Below are positions 15,618 through 24,416 of a stretch of DNA of 59,578 nucleotides, piece after piece. The translations under genes were made by a program, and so were the position numbers. Origin of the DNA: an uncultured Bacillota bacterium (GTDB lineage: Bacteria; Bacillota; Clostridia; Oscillospirales; Oscillospiraceae); contig CANSXE010000004.1 in NCBI GenBank assembly GCA_947650875.1, positions 1 through 59,578 on the forward strand, in the 5' to 3' direction. The notes beneath the pieces are model-generated. The model had not been told where the DNA came from, made no database searches, and saw nothing but the letters and a program-made list of their open reading frames with translations. The stretch's first letter is position 1; the number at the start of each line of letters is the position of its first letter.

Positions 15618-16874
15618 ATGAAAGTTTTAGTGGTAGGCGGCGGCGGCCGGGAACACGCCATCTGCTGGAAGCTGGCCCAGAGCCCCAAGGTGACCCAGCT
15701 CTACTGCGCCCCAGGAAACGGGGGCATCGCCCAGGTGGCAACCTGTGTGCCTATCAAGGCCACCGATGTGGACGGGATGGTGCAGTGGGCCAAGGAGAAC
15801 GCCATGGACTTCGTCATGGTGGCCCCCGACGACCCCCTGGCCCTGGGCATGGTGGACGCCCTGGAAAAAGTGGGCATCCCCGCCTTCGGCCCCCGGGCCA
15901 ACGCCGCCATCATCGAGGCCAGCAAGGCCTTTTCCAAGGAACTGATGAAAAAATACCACATCCCCACCGCAAAGTATGAAACCTTTACAGACCTTGAAAA
16001 AGCCCTGGCCTACATCCGGGCCCAGGGCGCGCCCATCGTGGTCAAGGCGGACGGACTGGCCCTGGGCAAGGGCGTGGTGGTGGCTTCCACGGTGGAGGAG
16101 GCGGAAACCGCCGTCCGGGAGATGATGGAGGACAAGAAGTTCGGAGAAAGCGGCTCCACCGTGGTTATTGAGGAGTGCATGGTGGGCCCCGAGGTGACAG
16201 TGCTGGCCTTCTGCGACGGGGAGCACCTAGTCCCCATGCTGTCCAGCCAGGACCACAAGCGGGCCTATGACGGCAACCAGGGCCCCAACACCGGCGGCAT
16301 GGGCGCCTTCTGTCCCTCCCCCAAGTACACCCCGGAAATCGCGGACCGCTGCATGAAGGAAATTTTCCTGCCCACGGTCGCTGCTTTGAAGGCGGAAGGC
16401 CGGCCCTTCAAGGGGGTCATCTACTTCGGGCTGATGCTGACCAAAGACGGCCCCAGGGTGGTGGAGTACAACGCCCGCTTCGGCGACCCCGAGACCCAGC
16501 CTATCCTGTCCATGCTGGACACTGACCTGCTGGACATCTTCCAGGCATGTATGGACGGCACCCTGGACAAGGTGGATATCAAGTGGAAGTCGGGGGCGGC
16601 CTGCTGCCTGGTTCTGGCTTCCGGAGGGTATCCCGTCAGCTACAAGAGCGGCTATCCTATCTCCGGGCTGGAGGAAGCCGAAAAGCTGGGCGCCACTGTC
16701 TTCCACGCCGGGACTAAGGCGGAGGACGGCGCGGTCCTCACCGCCGGCGGTCGGGTGCTGGGAGTCACCGCCACCGCCTCCTCCCTGGAGGAAGCCATTC
16801 ACAAGGCATACGCCGCCGCACAGCCCATTCATTTCCAGGATATGCACTTCCGCTCCGATATCGGGAAGGTTTAA
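15618..16874 (+). CDS. purD: phosphoribosylamine-glycine ligase PurD
   Basis: A 418-residue GAR synthetase with ATP-grasp fold. Motifs: VLVVGGGGREHAICWKL at the start, PIVVKADGLALGKGVVVA (ATP site), VVIEECMVGPEVTVLAF, MLSSQDHKRAYDGNQGPNTG and VVEYNARFGDPETQ. It joins phosphoribosylamine, the PurF product, to glycine. It ends the purine operon; a terminator follows 8 nt after the stop. AAAGGAGG precedes the ATG. Normal length. Confidence 0.97.
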   Translation: MKVLVVGGGGREHAICWKLAQSPKVTQLYCAPGNGGIAQVATCVPIKATDVDGMVQWAKENAMDFVMVAPDDPLALGMVDALEKVGIPAFGPRANAAIIEASKAFSKELMKKYHIPTAKYETFTDLEKALAYIRAQGAPIVVKADGLALGKGVVVASTVEEAETAVREMMEDKKFGESGSTVVIEECMVGPEVTVLAFCDGEHLVPMLSSQDHKRAYDGNQGPNTGGMGAFCPSPKYTPEIADRCMKEIFLPTVAALKAEGRPFKGVIYFGLMLTKDGPRVVEYNARFGDPETQPILSMLDTDLLDIFQACMDGTLDKVDIKWKSGAACCLVLASGGYPVSYKSGYPISGLEEAEKLGATVFHAGTKAEDGAVLTAGGRVLGVTATASSLEEAIHKAYAAAQPIHFQDMHFRSDIGKV

Positions 16875-16882
16875 ACATATCT

Positions 16883-16913
16883 CATCCCCCGGCTTTCAGC
16901 CGGGGGATGTTTT
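16883..16913 (+). terminator. rho-independent terminator of the purine operon
   Basis: A 12-bp stem CATCCCCCGGCT / AGCCGGGGGATG with a 3-nt loop, followed by TTTT, right after purD. Confidence 0.85.
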
Positions 16914-17053
16914 ACTCGATATAAAACTGAACCGCCCCAGTAAAAATAGAAAATGACGCTGTTCAGTGATTGGGTATGCCGGACTACGCTTCCACTCCAG
17001 TCCGGCGGTTGTGCGCATCACCATGGGCAACGTCCGTCTCCTGACCGATATCT

Positions 17054-18013
17054 CTATAGCTGATTGACCGGATAGATTGGCTTTTCGCCCCGTAAAACCG
17101 CTGCAACGTTTCGCGCGGACTTGATCTTCAACTCCTCAACCGCCTCCTTGGTGCTGTATGCGGTATGGTCAGTAAGTACAACATTGTCCAATTCCCGATA
17201 GGGCGAGTCTCCGGGCAGAGGTTCAGTCCAATGGGTATCCAAGCCCGCATACAGCAGTCTGTGATTTTTCAGCGCTTCCGTCAGGGCCTCGTCGTCCACC
17301 AGAGGGCCTCGGCCAGTATTCACCAGGATGGCTGTAGGTTTCATCAGCGCCAATGTCTCCCGGTTAATCAATTTAGTCGTGTCAGGGGTAACAGGCATGT
17401 GCAGAGACAGGAAGTCACACTGGCGGAGGACATCCTCCAGCCCCGCCTTTTTGGCCCCTTGGGTCTCGCAAACCTCCGCGGACACATAGGGGTCATAGAC
17501 CAGCACTTGGGAAAAACCAAATCCGGAGGTCTTCTTGACCAGCGCCCGGGCAATACGTCCAAAGCCCAGCACCCCCAACACCTTCCCCCGAAGCCGGAAG
17601 CTGGTGCATTGGATGTTCCACTCCCCCTGCCGCACCAGCCGATCCCGCAGGGCGGTCTGCCGCAGGCAGGTCATTATAAGAGCCAGGGCGTGGTCAGACA
17701 CATCCTCGGCACAGTAGTCCGGCACGTTGGTCACCTGAATTTCCTTAACTGTACAGGCCTCGATATCCACATTGTCATAACCCACACCGTAGCGGTTAAT
17801 GACCTTGCATCGCTTCAGGCCCTGAACCGCCTTTGCCGTCATTGGTGCCATGTCCAGCAGAACAGCGTCCGCCTCGGCGCACTCCTGTACAACATCCTCC
17901 TCCGTCACACAGTCGCACAGTCTCAATTCAGCGTCCGCCTGGCTCAGGATTTCCTTCTCGATTTCATAGGAAGCATGCCGGGTATCCGATACACATACCA
18001 AATATTTACTCAT
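17054..18013 (-). CDS. D-isomer 2-hydroxyacid dehydrogenase, CtBP-like
   Basis: A 319-residue NAD-dependent D-2-hydroxyacid dehydrogenase. The Rossmann motif is VLGFGRIARALVKK. Catalytic residues are Arg in VNTGRGPLVDDEAL, Glu in THWTEPLPG and His in LTDHTAYSTKEAVEE. The INRYGVGYDNVDIEACT segment is typical of the CtBP-like group, whose substrates range from glyoxylate to sugar-acid products. ATG 18013 has GGCGGTG 8 nt upstream; a GTG three codons earlier is less likely. It is the last gene of the sugar operon, 12 nt after the SDR. Confidence 0.85.
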   Translation of the reverse strand: MSKYLVCVSDTRHASYEIEKEILSQADAELRLCDCVTEEDVVQECAEADAVLLDMAPMTAKAVQGLKRCKVINRYGVGYDNVDIEACTVKEIQVTNVPDYCAEDVSDHALALIMTCLRQTALRDRLVRQGEWNIQCTSFRLRGKVLGVLGFGRIARALVKKTSGFGFSQVLVYDPYVSAEVCETQGAKKAGLEDVLRQCDFLSLHMPVTPDTTKLINRETLALMKPTAILVNTGRGPLVDDEALTEALKNHRLLYAGLDTHWTEPLPGDSPYRELDNVVLTDHTAYSTKEAVEELKIKSARNVAAVLRGEKPIYPVNQL

Positions 18014-18025
18014 TGACTTCACCGC

Positions 18026-18790
18026 CTATTTCACAAGATACCCGCCGTCGCAGGGAATGACTGCCCCATTAATGTAGTCAGAGGCTGGGGAAGCCAGGAA
18101 GATGGCCAGACCCTTCATATCCTCCGACGTTCCCCAGCGCTTGGCGGGGATACGGTTCGTGATCTCTCGGAACCGCGGGTTGTCCAGGTCAGTCAGCGCC
18201 GCATTCATGGGGGTATCCATATAGCCAGGAGCAATAGCGTTGATGGTGATGCCGTACTGTGCCCACTCGTTGCACAGCGCTTTGGTCAGTTGGGCCACCC
18301 CGCCTTTGGAGGCCGCGTAGGCCGGCACTGTAAATCCGCCAAAGAAACTGAGCATGGATGCGATATTGATGATCTTGCCGCCCCGTCCCTGGCGAAGCAT
18401 TTGCCTGCCCGCCATTTGACACAGAAGAAAGGTCACCGTCAGGTTGACATTCATCACGTCCTCCCAGTCTTGAAGAGGAAATTCCTCACTCTTGCTGCGG
18501 CGCTGGATACCAGCCGCGTTGACCAACACGTCTATCTCTCCGTCCAGCAGCTCCAGGGCCCGGTTAAAACCCCGGGCCAGCTCATCATGGTCGCCCAGGT
18601 CGCACTGCAAACCCCAGGCCTTCCAGCCTTTCTCCTGATACTGGGCAGCCAGAGCTGATGATTTGGACGAAGCCCCCACCATCACCACATGAGCGCCAGC
18701 CTCCAGCATCCCTTCTACCATGCCCTGACCCAAGCCGCCGCTGGCCCCGGTAAAGACCACTTTCTTCTCACTGATATCAAATAAATTCAT
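18026..18790 (-). CDS. SDR oxidoreductase (KduD/gluconate 5-dehydrogenase type)
   Basis: A 254-residue short-chain dehydrogenase. It shows TGASGGLGQGM (cofactor loop), VNAAGIQRRSKSEEF, INIASMLSFFGG and the catalytic Tyr-Lys in YAASKGGVAQL, then the NAIAPGYMDTPMNAAL segment typical of 2-deoxy-D-gluconate 3-dehydrogenase/gluconate 5-dehydrogenase. The frame is open far upstream, but ATG 18790 (MNLFDISEKK) is preceded by AGGAAG and begins the homologous region. It probably interconverts a keto group and an alcohol of a sugar or sugar acid. The substrate is not readable. Confidence 0.85.
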   Translation of the reverse strand: MNLFDISEKKVVFTGASGGLGQGMVEGMLEAGAHVVMVGASSKSSALAAQYQEKGWKAWGLQCDLGDHDELARGFNRALELLDGEIDVLVNAAGIQRRSKSEEFPLQDWEDVMNVNLTVTFLLCQMAGRQMLRQGRGGKIINIASMLSFFGGFTVPAYAASKGGVAQLTKALCNEWAQYGITINAIAPGYMDTPMNAALTDLDNPRFREITNRIPAKRWGTSEDMKGLAIFLASPASDYINGAVIPCDGGYLVK

Positions 18791-18894
18791 AATTGCGCTT
18801 CCTTTTTTGATTATCCAACCTGCTTTCACAGTCCCTCTCTCTGACGGAGGGCGGAAACACAGGGTAAAAATTGGGTATTGTGATTCCGTACCGG

Positions 18895-19776
18895 CTACTC
18901 CGTGCTGAGATTCAGCGTATGAAGCAACTCCTTGAGGTAAGACACCGAGCGGATCAGGTCCTCGTCGACACCATCCTTCACATACTCCCGCCACAGGCGG
19001 TGGCCATTGCTCCATACACCGAAGGGCCTGGAGAAACACTCCATTGCCAAGGCATCCTGGTAGCCCACTCCGTGGAGAGCCATCAACACCTCACGCCAGT
19101 TGATATGCCCCATGCCGGGCAGCTTGCGGTTGTTGTCACAGGCGTGGACGTTGACAATATGACTGCCCGCCTTCAGAATAGCCGCTGCCAGATCATCCTC
19201 CTCAATATTCATGTGGTAGGTATCCAAGTGGAGCCCCACAGCGGGGCTATCTACCAGCTTCAGAAACTCCAGCCCCTGATCCACCGTGTTGAGCATGGTG
19301 TTCTCATACCGGTTGCACATCTCCAGGCCTATCCGAACCCCACACGCCTGGGCAGTACTGGCCATCTCCTGAACAGCCCGGGCGCTGTTCTCCATACGCC
19401 GCTGCCGGGTAGCGTTGTCCACCGGAACACCGGGCTTCAGGGTAGAGCCATGGATCATTCCGCCCACAACACCCCCCCCCATTTCGGCCACCAGCTCGAT
19501 ATTCTGACGCATGGCGTCGATCCCCCTGGCACATTGGCCCGGGTCGCCGGAGGCAACATCGCCGTCCTGGGGGAGGGAGGTACAGAAGGTATAGGTCAGT
19601 CCCAGCTCTTTGGCCGTTTTCACCGTCTCCCGCCGGATCTCCCCACTCTGTTTCACCAGGCGCATGGAGGACAGCTCCACATGGTCTGCGCCGTCCTGTT
19701 TGGCCCGGCGGAGTACCGCCGGCCAGTCCACTGTGTCCTGATAGGGAAAATACGCATAAAATACGCCTACCCGCAT
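18895..19776 (-). CDS. TIM-barrel sugar isomerase/epimerase (xylose isomerase-like)
   Basis: A 293-residue AP-endonuclease-2/xylose-isomerase-like protein. Metal and catalytic features include LEMCNRYENTMLN (metal-binding Glu), GLHLDTYHMNIEE (Asp-His pair), IVNVHACDNNRKLPGMGHINW (His) and ALAMECFSRP (final Glu). This is the D-tagatose 3-epimerase/hydroxypyruvate isomerase/IolE-type fold, acting on free or phosphorylated ketoses. ATG 19776 has GGAGGAG upstream. It sits 20 nt downstream of the broken transketolase fragment. The exact reaction is unknown. Confidence 0.85.
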   Translation of the reverse strand: MRVGVFYAYFPYQDTVDWPAVLRRAKQDGADHVELSSMRLVKQSGEIRRETVKTAKELGLTYTFCTSLPQDGDVASGDPGQCARGIDAMRQNIELVAEMGGGVVGGMIHGSTLKPGVPVDNATRQRRMENSARAVQEMASTAQACGVRIGLEMCNRYENTMLNTVDQGLEFLKLVDSPAVGLHLDTYHMNIEEDDLAAAILKAGSHIVNVHACDNNRKLPGMGHINWREVLMALHGVGYQDALAMECFSRPFGVWSNGHRLWREYVKDGVDEDLIRSVSYLKELLHTLNLSTE

Positions 19777-19796
19777 AACCACATCTCCTCCGTTTC

Positions 19797-20020
19797 TTAG
19801 CGGCCCAGCAGACACATGGCGCTGTCCGCAATGGGCTGGGAATCAATGCCGTACAGCTTGGCCAGCTCCTCTGGGTTGCCAGAGCGGCCAAAGCGATACT
19901 GAGCCCCCACCATCGCCATGAGGGTGGGCAGCACCGGGCCAGCACCTCGCTCACTGCACTGCCCAGACCTTCCTGGACGTTGTGGTCCTCCACCGTGAGG
20001 ACATGGCCAGTCTTTTTTCT
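19797..20020 (-). pseudogene. transketolase C-terminal fragment with frameshift
   Basis: Reading the minus strand from 20020 gives KKTGHVLTVEDHNVQEGL followed by GSAVSEVLA, the transketolase C-terminal-domain signature. Homology then moves to another frame as MVGAQYRFGRSGNPEELAKL and ends at a normal stop (19797-19799). So at least one indel lies near 19938-19955, and the rest of the gene is missing. Upstream it abuts the DctM stop with only about a dozen unrelated bases. It is the remnant of a split-transketolase C subunit and implies this operon once included transketolase chemistry. Confidence 0.85.
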
Positions 20021-20033
20021 ATATACTCTCTCT

Positions 20034-21335
20034 TTACAGAAGGGCAACCTCAAAACCGCACAGCGCGGGGATAAAAGTGACGATAGCGGGGGCAAAGGTG
20101 ACGACGACCAAGGCCAGATAGGCAATAATGATGAAGGGGACAAAGGCCTTCACCACCGCTCCGAAGGGCCGCTTTCCCACATTGACCGCAGTAAACAGTA
20201 CCAGCCCCACAGGCGGAGTCAGCAGACCAATGGTCAGGTTCATAATGGTGACCATGGCCAGATGGATGGGGTTGACGCCCACGCCGGTCAGCACCGGGCC
20301 GATGATGGGAGCAAAGAGGATGATGGCCGCGCCAGTGTCCATAATCATCCCCACAAAGATATAAAAGACATTAACAATCATCAGTAGCACATACTTGTTG
20401 GTAGAAATGCTGATGAGCAAAGCGGCGATGGCATCAGGCACCTTTTCAATGGCAGCCACCCAGGAGAAAGCATTGGCAAAGGCCACAATGAGCATCAAGT
20501 TGCCCACTGTCTTGCAGGCGTTCCACAGACAGTCCCGCAGGTCCTTCAACGTCATATTGCGGTAGAACACAAAGCCTAGAAACAGGGCATAGAGCACAGC
20601 CAGGGCGGCCGCCTCGGTGGCAGTGACATAGCCGCCCAGAATACCGCCGATGATGATAAGGGGCAGCATCATGGTGACAATTCCATCGGTTACAATCCGG
20701 CGGATTTCCGTGCCGGTATACTTTCTCTCGTCCCGGGGGAAATTGCGTTTTTTCCGGATGGCGAGAACATAGATAATCTGCGTCAGCGCGATAAGCAGCC
20801 CGGGACCTACCCCCCCCATGAGCAGCGCACCGGCAGAGACATTCATCACGCCCGCGTACACCATCACGGTGGTGGACGGGGGAATCATTGGGGACTGAAG
20901 GGACGAGCCGGCGCTGATGGCGATGGCAAAATCTTTGTCATAACCCTGCTCTTCCATAGCTTCAATCTCGATGACACCCAGGCCGGACACATCAGCAATA
21001 GCAGAACCGGATACAGAGCCGAAAATTGTGCTGGCCACGATATTCACAAAGGCCAAACCGCCCCGAAACCGGCCCACAAACAGGCGGGCAAAGGCGAACA
21101 GTTTGGTGGTCAGACCAGTGCGGCCCATAATCTCAGCGGCCAGCACAAAGAACGGGATTGCCAGCAGCAGAAAGTTGTTGACGCCGGTGATGGACCGGTT
21201 GGGCAGTACCTCCAGATATTTTGGGTTGACCAACAGGATATAGAACACAGAGGACAGACCCATAGAATAGGCAACAGGGATACCGATACAGACCAAAACG
21301 ATCAGTACCAAAACAGCGATACCAAAATTAATCAT
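20034..21335 (-). CDS. dctM: TRAP transporter large permease DctM
   Basis: A 433-residue polytopic membrane protein with about 12 hydrophobic segments. It shows the DctM features NFLLLAIPFFVLAAEIMGRTGLT, SGSAIADVSGLG, SPMIPPSTTVMVYA and GATEAAALAVLYALFLG-like sequence (VTATEAAALAVLYALFLGFV). It is the transport channel of a TRAP system that imports sugar acids or other carboxylates with Na+. It overlaps dctQ by 4 nt (ATGA) and is followed by the transketolase remnant. Confidence 0.93.
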   Translation of the reverse strand: MINFGIAVLVLIVLVCIGIPVAYSMGLSSVFYILLVNPKYLEVLPNRSITGVNNFLLLAIPFFVLAAEIMGRTGLTTKLFAFARLFVGRFRGGLAFVNIVASTIFGSVSGSAIADVSGLGVIEIEAMEEQGYDKDFAIAISAGSSLQSPMIPPSTTVMVYAGVMNVSAGALLMGGVGPGLLIALTQIIYVLAIRKKRNFPRDERKYTGTEIRRIVTDGIVTMMLPLIIIGGILGGYVTATEAAALAVLYALFLGFVFYRNMTLKDLRDCLWNACKTVGNLMLIVAFANAFSWVAAIEKVPDAIAALLISISTNKYVLLMIVNVFYIFVGMIMDTGAAIILFAPIIGPVLTGVGVNPIHLAMVTIMNLTIGLLTPPVGLVLFTAVNVGKRPFGAVVKAFVPFIIIAYLALVVVTFAPAIVTFIPALCGFEVALL

Positions 21336-21844
21336 ACAGACTCACTCTCCTCTTCAGGATCGAGCAGCAAAATGCCGCCAGCGGAGATCATTTGCAGGAA
21401 AGTGATCGTCATACCGGTAAACACAGCGGAGCGTACCAGCAACATAGGCAGCTGGGTAGTAGGCCCAACCTCGTGGGTGGACACAGTGGTAAACACGATC
21501 AAAGATTTATAGGCAAAATAGCCGCTGAAGCCCAGCATACACAGCTTGTTAAAAATCCCCAGGTACTTCCGGCCATTGGGGGAAAGCTTGTTATAAAAAT
21601 AGTCCACGCGAGTGTAGGAAGATGTCTTCGCGATATGGCTCGCGCCCAGGAAGGTGAGCCACACCAGCAACCAGCGGGCGATTTCTTCTGTCCAGGACAG
21701 GCCCTTGATAAAGGGAAGATAGCGCCCCAGTATCTGGAGCAGTACACAGATAACCACACAGGCCATCATAAAAATCAGGAGACTTTTTGCCAGGGAATCC
21801 ACAAAGTCCATAAACTCCTGAAAGCCATTTCGTTTTTTGTCCAT
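21332..21844 (-). CDS. dctQ: TRAP transporter small permease DctQ
   Basis: A 170-residue protein with four hydrophobic segments. The conserved DctQ stretch is GLSWTEEIARWLLVWLTFLGA. It is the small membrane subunit partnering DctM. GGAGG lies upstream of the ATG, and the stop overlaps dctM. The spacing to dctP is 158 nt, with a GC-rich inverted sequence in between that could modulate relative expression. Confidence 0.9.
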   Translation of the reverse strand: MDKKRNGFQEFMDFVDSLAKSLLIFMMACVVICVLLQILGRYLPFIKGLSWTEEIARWLLVWLTFLGASHIAKTSSYTRVDYFYNKLSPNGRKYLGIFNKLCMLGFSGYFAYKSLIVFTTVSTHEVGPTTQLPMLLVRSAVFTGMTITFLQMISAGGILLLDPEEESESV

Positions 21845-21904
21845 AAATACCTCCAGTCATATACAGAGCCTTTGCCTGTATCTCGACCCCCCTCTCAGGG
21901 ACCG

Positions 21905-21960
21905 GTTTGGGGTAAAAAGGGGCACGGCGGAATATCCTTTTTATTCCGCCGTGCAGTCGA
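21905..21960 (-). terminator. hairpin between dctP and dctQ
   Basis: An imperfect inverted repeat (GGCACGGCGGAATA... with TATTCCGCCGTGC; stems at about 21922-21935 and 21943-21955) sits between dctP and dctQ. Such hairpins in TRAP operons commonly protect the highly expressed SBP message or act as a partial terminator. The T-run is weak. Confidence 0.5.
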
Positions 21961-22002
21961 TTTCTCTCAATTACACCGCTTTTTCTATTTTGCGGGGCAG
22001 GC

Positions 22003-23202
22003 TTAGTCCTTCTTCTTGTTCTTGCTCATAGTATAGCCGGCAAAGAGCACAGCTACAACGGCCACAGCAATAGCCACATAGGTAACGGTATTCATACCGC
22101 CAGCCGTGCCGCCGTCAGTGCCGATGGTGGTGGACGCACCGGTCTCGGCCCCTGTCTTGACTGTCTCAACAGCGGCCATAAACTCATCTACGGTCTCGGC
22201 ACCGATCTGCTCCTTCAGCCACTCAATTACTGGCTCCTGGCAGACGCGGAAAGTCTCTTTCTCCTCAGCGGTGGGGGCATAGACCTCCATGCCATTGGCC
22301 GCCAGGCTCTCCAGAGCTAGGGCCTCATTGGCGCAGTTCCCGCCGCGCAGGGCGTATTGGGCGGTCTTGCCGGCATCAACCACGACCTTCTGCAGGTCGG
22401 CGGGCAGCTTGTTGTAGAAGTTGACGTCCATATACAGGAACACAGAGGAAATTGCGTGGCCATCCAGGACATAGTACTTGTTCACTTCATGCACACTGGC
22501 GTTGAGGGTGGTACCGGGTGAGTTCTCCTGGCCGTCCACCACACCGGTCTGAAGAGCACTGTACAGCTCAGTGAAGGCCAGAGGCGTGGCGGTAGCGCCG
22601 AAGGATTCCAGCATCTTGGCGTAGATGGGGGACTCCATGGTGCGAATCTTCATGTTGGCCATGTCGGCGGCGCTGTGGATTGGTCGGACGTTGTTGGAAA
22701 AGTTCCGGAAACCACCGTTGTCAGAAGCGGCCAGGGTTTTCAGACCCAGCTTGGCCTCAATATCGGCATACATGGACTTCATATATTCGCTGTCCTGCAT
22801 GGCATAAAACTCATCCCGGTTATTGAACAGGTAAGGGATGGACATGGCTTGGATATTAGGGTACAGCGTGGCGGTCTCGCCGTCGCCACCCATGACACAT
22901 TCCAGTGTGCCCTGCATACATTGCTGAAGGGCCTCCTGGGTGCTGCCCAGCTGGGCAGAGGGGTAAATCTCCACGGTGATGCGGCCGCCTGAGTTGCTCT
23001 CGCAATAATTCTTAAAGGCCAGAGCGCCTGAGAAGATAAAGTCCAACGCGTTGTAGCTGCCCAGGCTGATCTCAGGGGCATTGCCGCAGTATACCTTGAT
23101 GGTATAGGTCTCGTTTGAGACAGCCATAGCAGTGGTGGACAGACATCCTGTCATCAGGGTCAGCACTGCCAGTATAGCCAATAATTTTTTTATCTTTTTC
23201 AT
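22003..23202 (-). CDS. dctP: TRAP substrate-binding protein DctP with a C-terminal membrane anchor
   Basis: A 399-residue secreted solute-binding protein. The N-terminus is a signal peptide with LMTGC, a possible lipobox, and a second possible cleavage after TAMA. DctP features: IYPSAQLGSTQEALQQ, IRTMESPIYAKMLESFGA and TPLAFTELYSALQTGVVDGQ with the carboxylate-binding Arg in the first of these. An added Gly/Thr-rich linker precedes a C-terminal hydrophobic helix (YVAIAVAVVAVLFAGYTM) and a lysine tail, unusual for DctP. The second ATG (23202) is best placed from GGAGG. The ligand is likely a sugar acid, by family. Confidence 0.88.
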   Translation of the reverse strand: MKKIKKLLAILAVLTLMTGCLSTTAMAVSNETYTIKVYCGNAPEISLGSYNALDFIFSGALAFKNYCESNSGGRITVEIYPSAQLGSTQEALQQCMQGTLECVMGGDGETATLYPNIQAMSIPYLFNNRDEFYAMQDSEYMKSMYADIEAKLGLKTLAASDNGGFRNFSNNVRPIHSAADMANMKIRTMESPIYAKMLESFGATATPLAFTELYSALQTGVVDGQENSPGTTLNASVHEVNKYYVLDGHAISSVFLYMDVNFYNKLPADLQKVVVDAGKTAQYALRGGNCANEALALESLAANGMEVYAPTAEEKETFRVCQEPVIEWLKEQIGAETVDEFMAAVETVKTGAETGASTTIGTDGGTAGGMNTVTYVAIAVAVVAVLFAGYTMSKNKKKD

Positions 23203-23213
23203 CATTTTCCTCC

Positions 23214-24416
23214 TTATTCTCTTATTAAAGCGTCTTTGACACTAAAATAAGCTCTCCTGTTTTTGTCCCATTTCCAATATTCGGTTTCGAGTCCCTCTAT
23301 TTTCTGTTTCTCCCACCCGCTTTCCACTCGCTCTAAAACGGATTGCTTTCCACAGATTCCCTCAGCCCCCTGCGAGGATTCGATACGGCAGGCCGCTGCG
23401 CCGGAGGCCAGATGCAGGCATTGCTCCGGGCACGCTCCCTCCATCAACCCCGTGAGAAAGCCCGCAATGGCGGTATCGCCTGCCCCATTTGTAGAGCAGA
23501 TCCGTGTCACGAGAAAGGGCGGCTCCAATATCTCCCGGCCCCACCATTCTTCTGTAATCCCGTCCTTCAGTGCGCCAAAGCCCTGAAACGTTTCCGCGCC
23601 TGCGGTTCGAAGATACATTCCTTTTTTACCCAGCTTCAGGACAAACACTTTTACCCCCAGCTCCAGCACCTCATCACCCAGTTCCCGCAGAATGTCAAGG
23701 CTGATATAGTCGATGGCATCCCCGTTTCCCGCACGCTCCAGTATCTTCAAATAGCTGTCCTTGCGCAGCAGGAACAGCGTCTCCTCCAGACTGGGCAGAA
23801 ATATATCCACATAGGGCAGCGTTCTGCCCAGGATTCCTTTCCAGTCCGCCTGTCCCGACTCGCTGGTCAGGCCTGGCAGGCTCAAATCCAGAGAGGTAGT
23901 CAACCCCAGCTCCTTTACCTCCCGGTACAGTGCGCGCAGGTTCTCTCCGCCGTCGGCATACATGCACCGCATCCCGGTAGGGTACCCGAAGTGAAACAGG
24001 TCTGACTGTTCCAGGACTTCCCGTTCCAGAGTGGCAAAGGAATACTCCTGGGACACTCCCCGCTGGTGCCAGAAGATCCGGTCACTTCCCTTTGGTACAG
24101 TCACAATGGTGGCGGAGGTTCTTCCGTCTGGAACGGATGTCAGCTTATACGGGACGTCCGTCTGTTTCAGCAGGGCGCTTACCACCTCTCCCAGGGGATC
24201 GCCGCCCACCTTGCTGGTCAGCACTACGTCGGAACCCAGCCGGTGCATCGCCAGTCCAGTGTTGGCCACCAGCCCCCCCAGTGTCAGGTCGATTCCCTCA
24301 ATATAGATAGTCTTGCCCTCCGCCAGCAGTTCATCCCGGCAGCAGGCTTCGTCCGGAAACCGGGGACACAGGTCTAACGCCATGGTTCCAGCCACCATAG
24401 CTCTGTGTCTGCTCAT
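23214..24416 (-). CDS. PfkB-family carbohydrate kinase
   Basis: A 400-residue ribokinase-like sugar kinase. It has GGLVANTGLAMHRLGSDV near the N-terminus and the anion-hole motif CSTNGAGDTAIAGFL, with catalytic Asp, near residue 305. It probably phosphorylates a ketose, sugar acid or sugar phosphate, feeding the class II aldolase encoded upstream. ATG 24416 is used because it overlaps the aldolase stop (ATGA) and has GGAG upstream. It is longer than typical ribokinase (about 310 aa), with a C-terminal extension ending in FSVKDALIRE. Confidence 0.85.
   Translation of the reverse strand: MSRHRAMVAGTMALDLCPRFPDEACCRDELLAEGKTIYIEGIDLTLGGLVANTGLAMHRLGSDVVLTSKVGGDPLGEVVSALLKQTDVPYKLTSVPDGRTSATIVTVPKGSDRIFWHQRGVSQEYSFATLEREVLEQSDLFHFGYPTGMRCMYADGGENLRALYREVKELGLTTSLDLSLPGLTSESGQADWKGILGRTLPYVDIFLPSLEETLFLLRKDSYLKILERAGNGDAIDYISLDILRELGDEVLELGVKVFVLKLGKKGMYLRTAGAETFQGFGALKDGITEEWWGREILEPPFLVTRICSTNGAGDTAIAGFLTGLMEGACPEQCLHLASGAAACRIESSQGAEGICGKQSVLERVESGWEKQKIEGLETEYWKWDKNRRAYFSVKDALIRE

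Noticed and set aside
16978-17007. Hairpin near the end of the 2-hydroxyacid dehydrogenase gene as a terminator
   Set aside because: The arms pair (GCCGGACT/AGTCCGGC), but there is no T-run on either strand and the loop is long.
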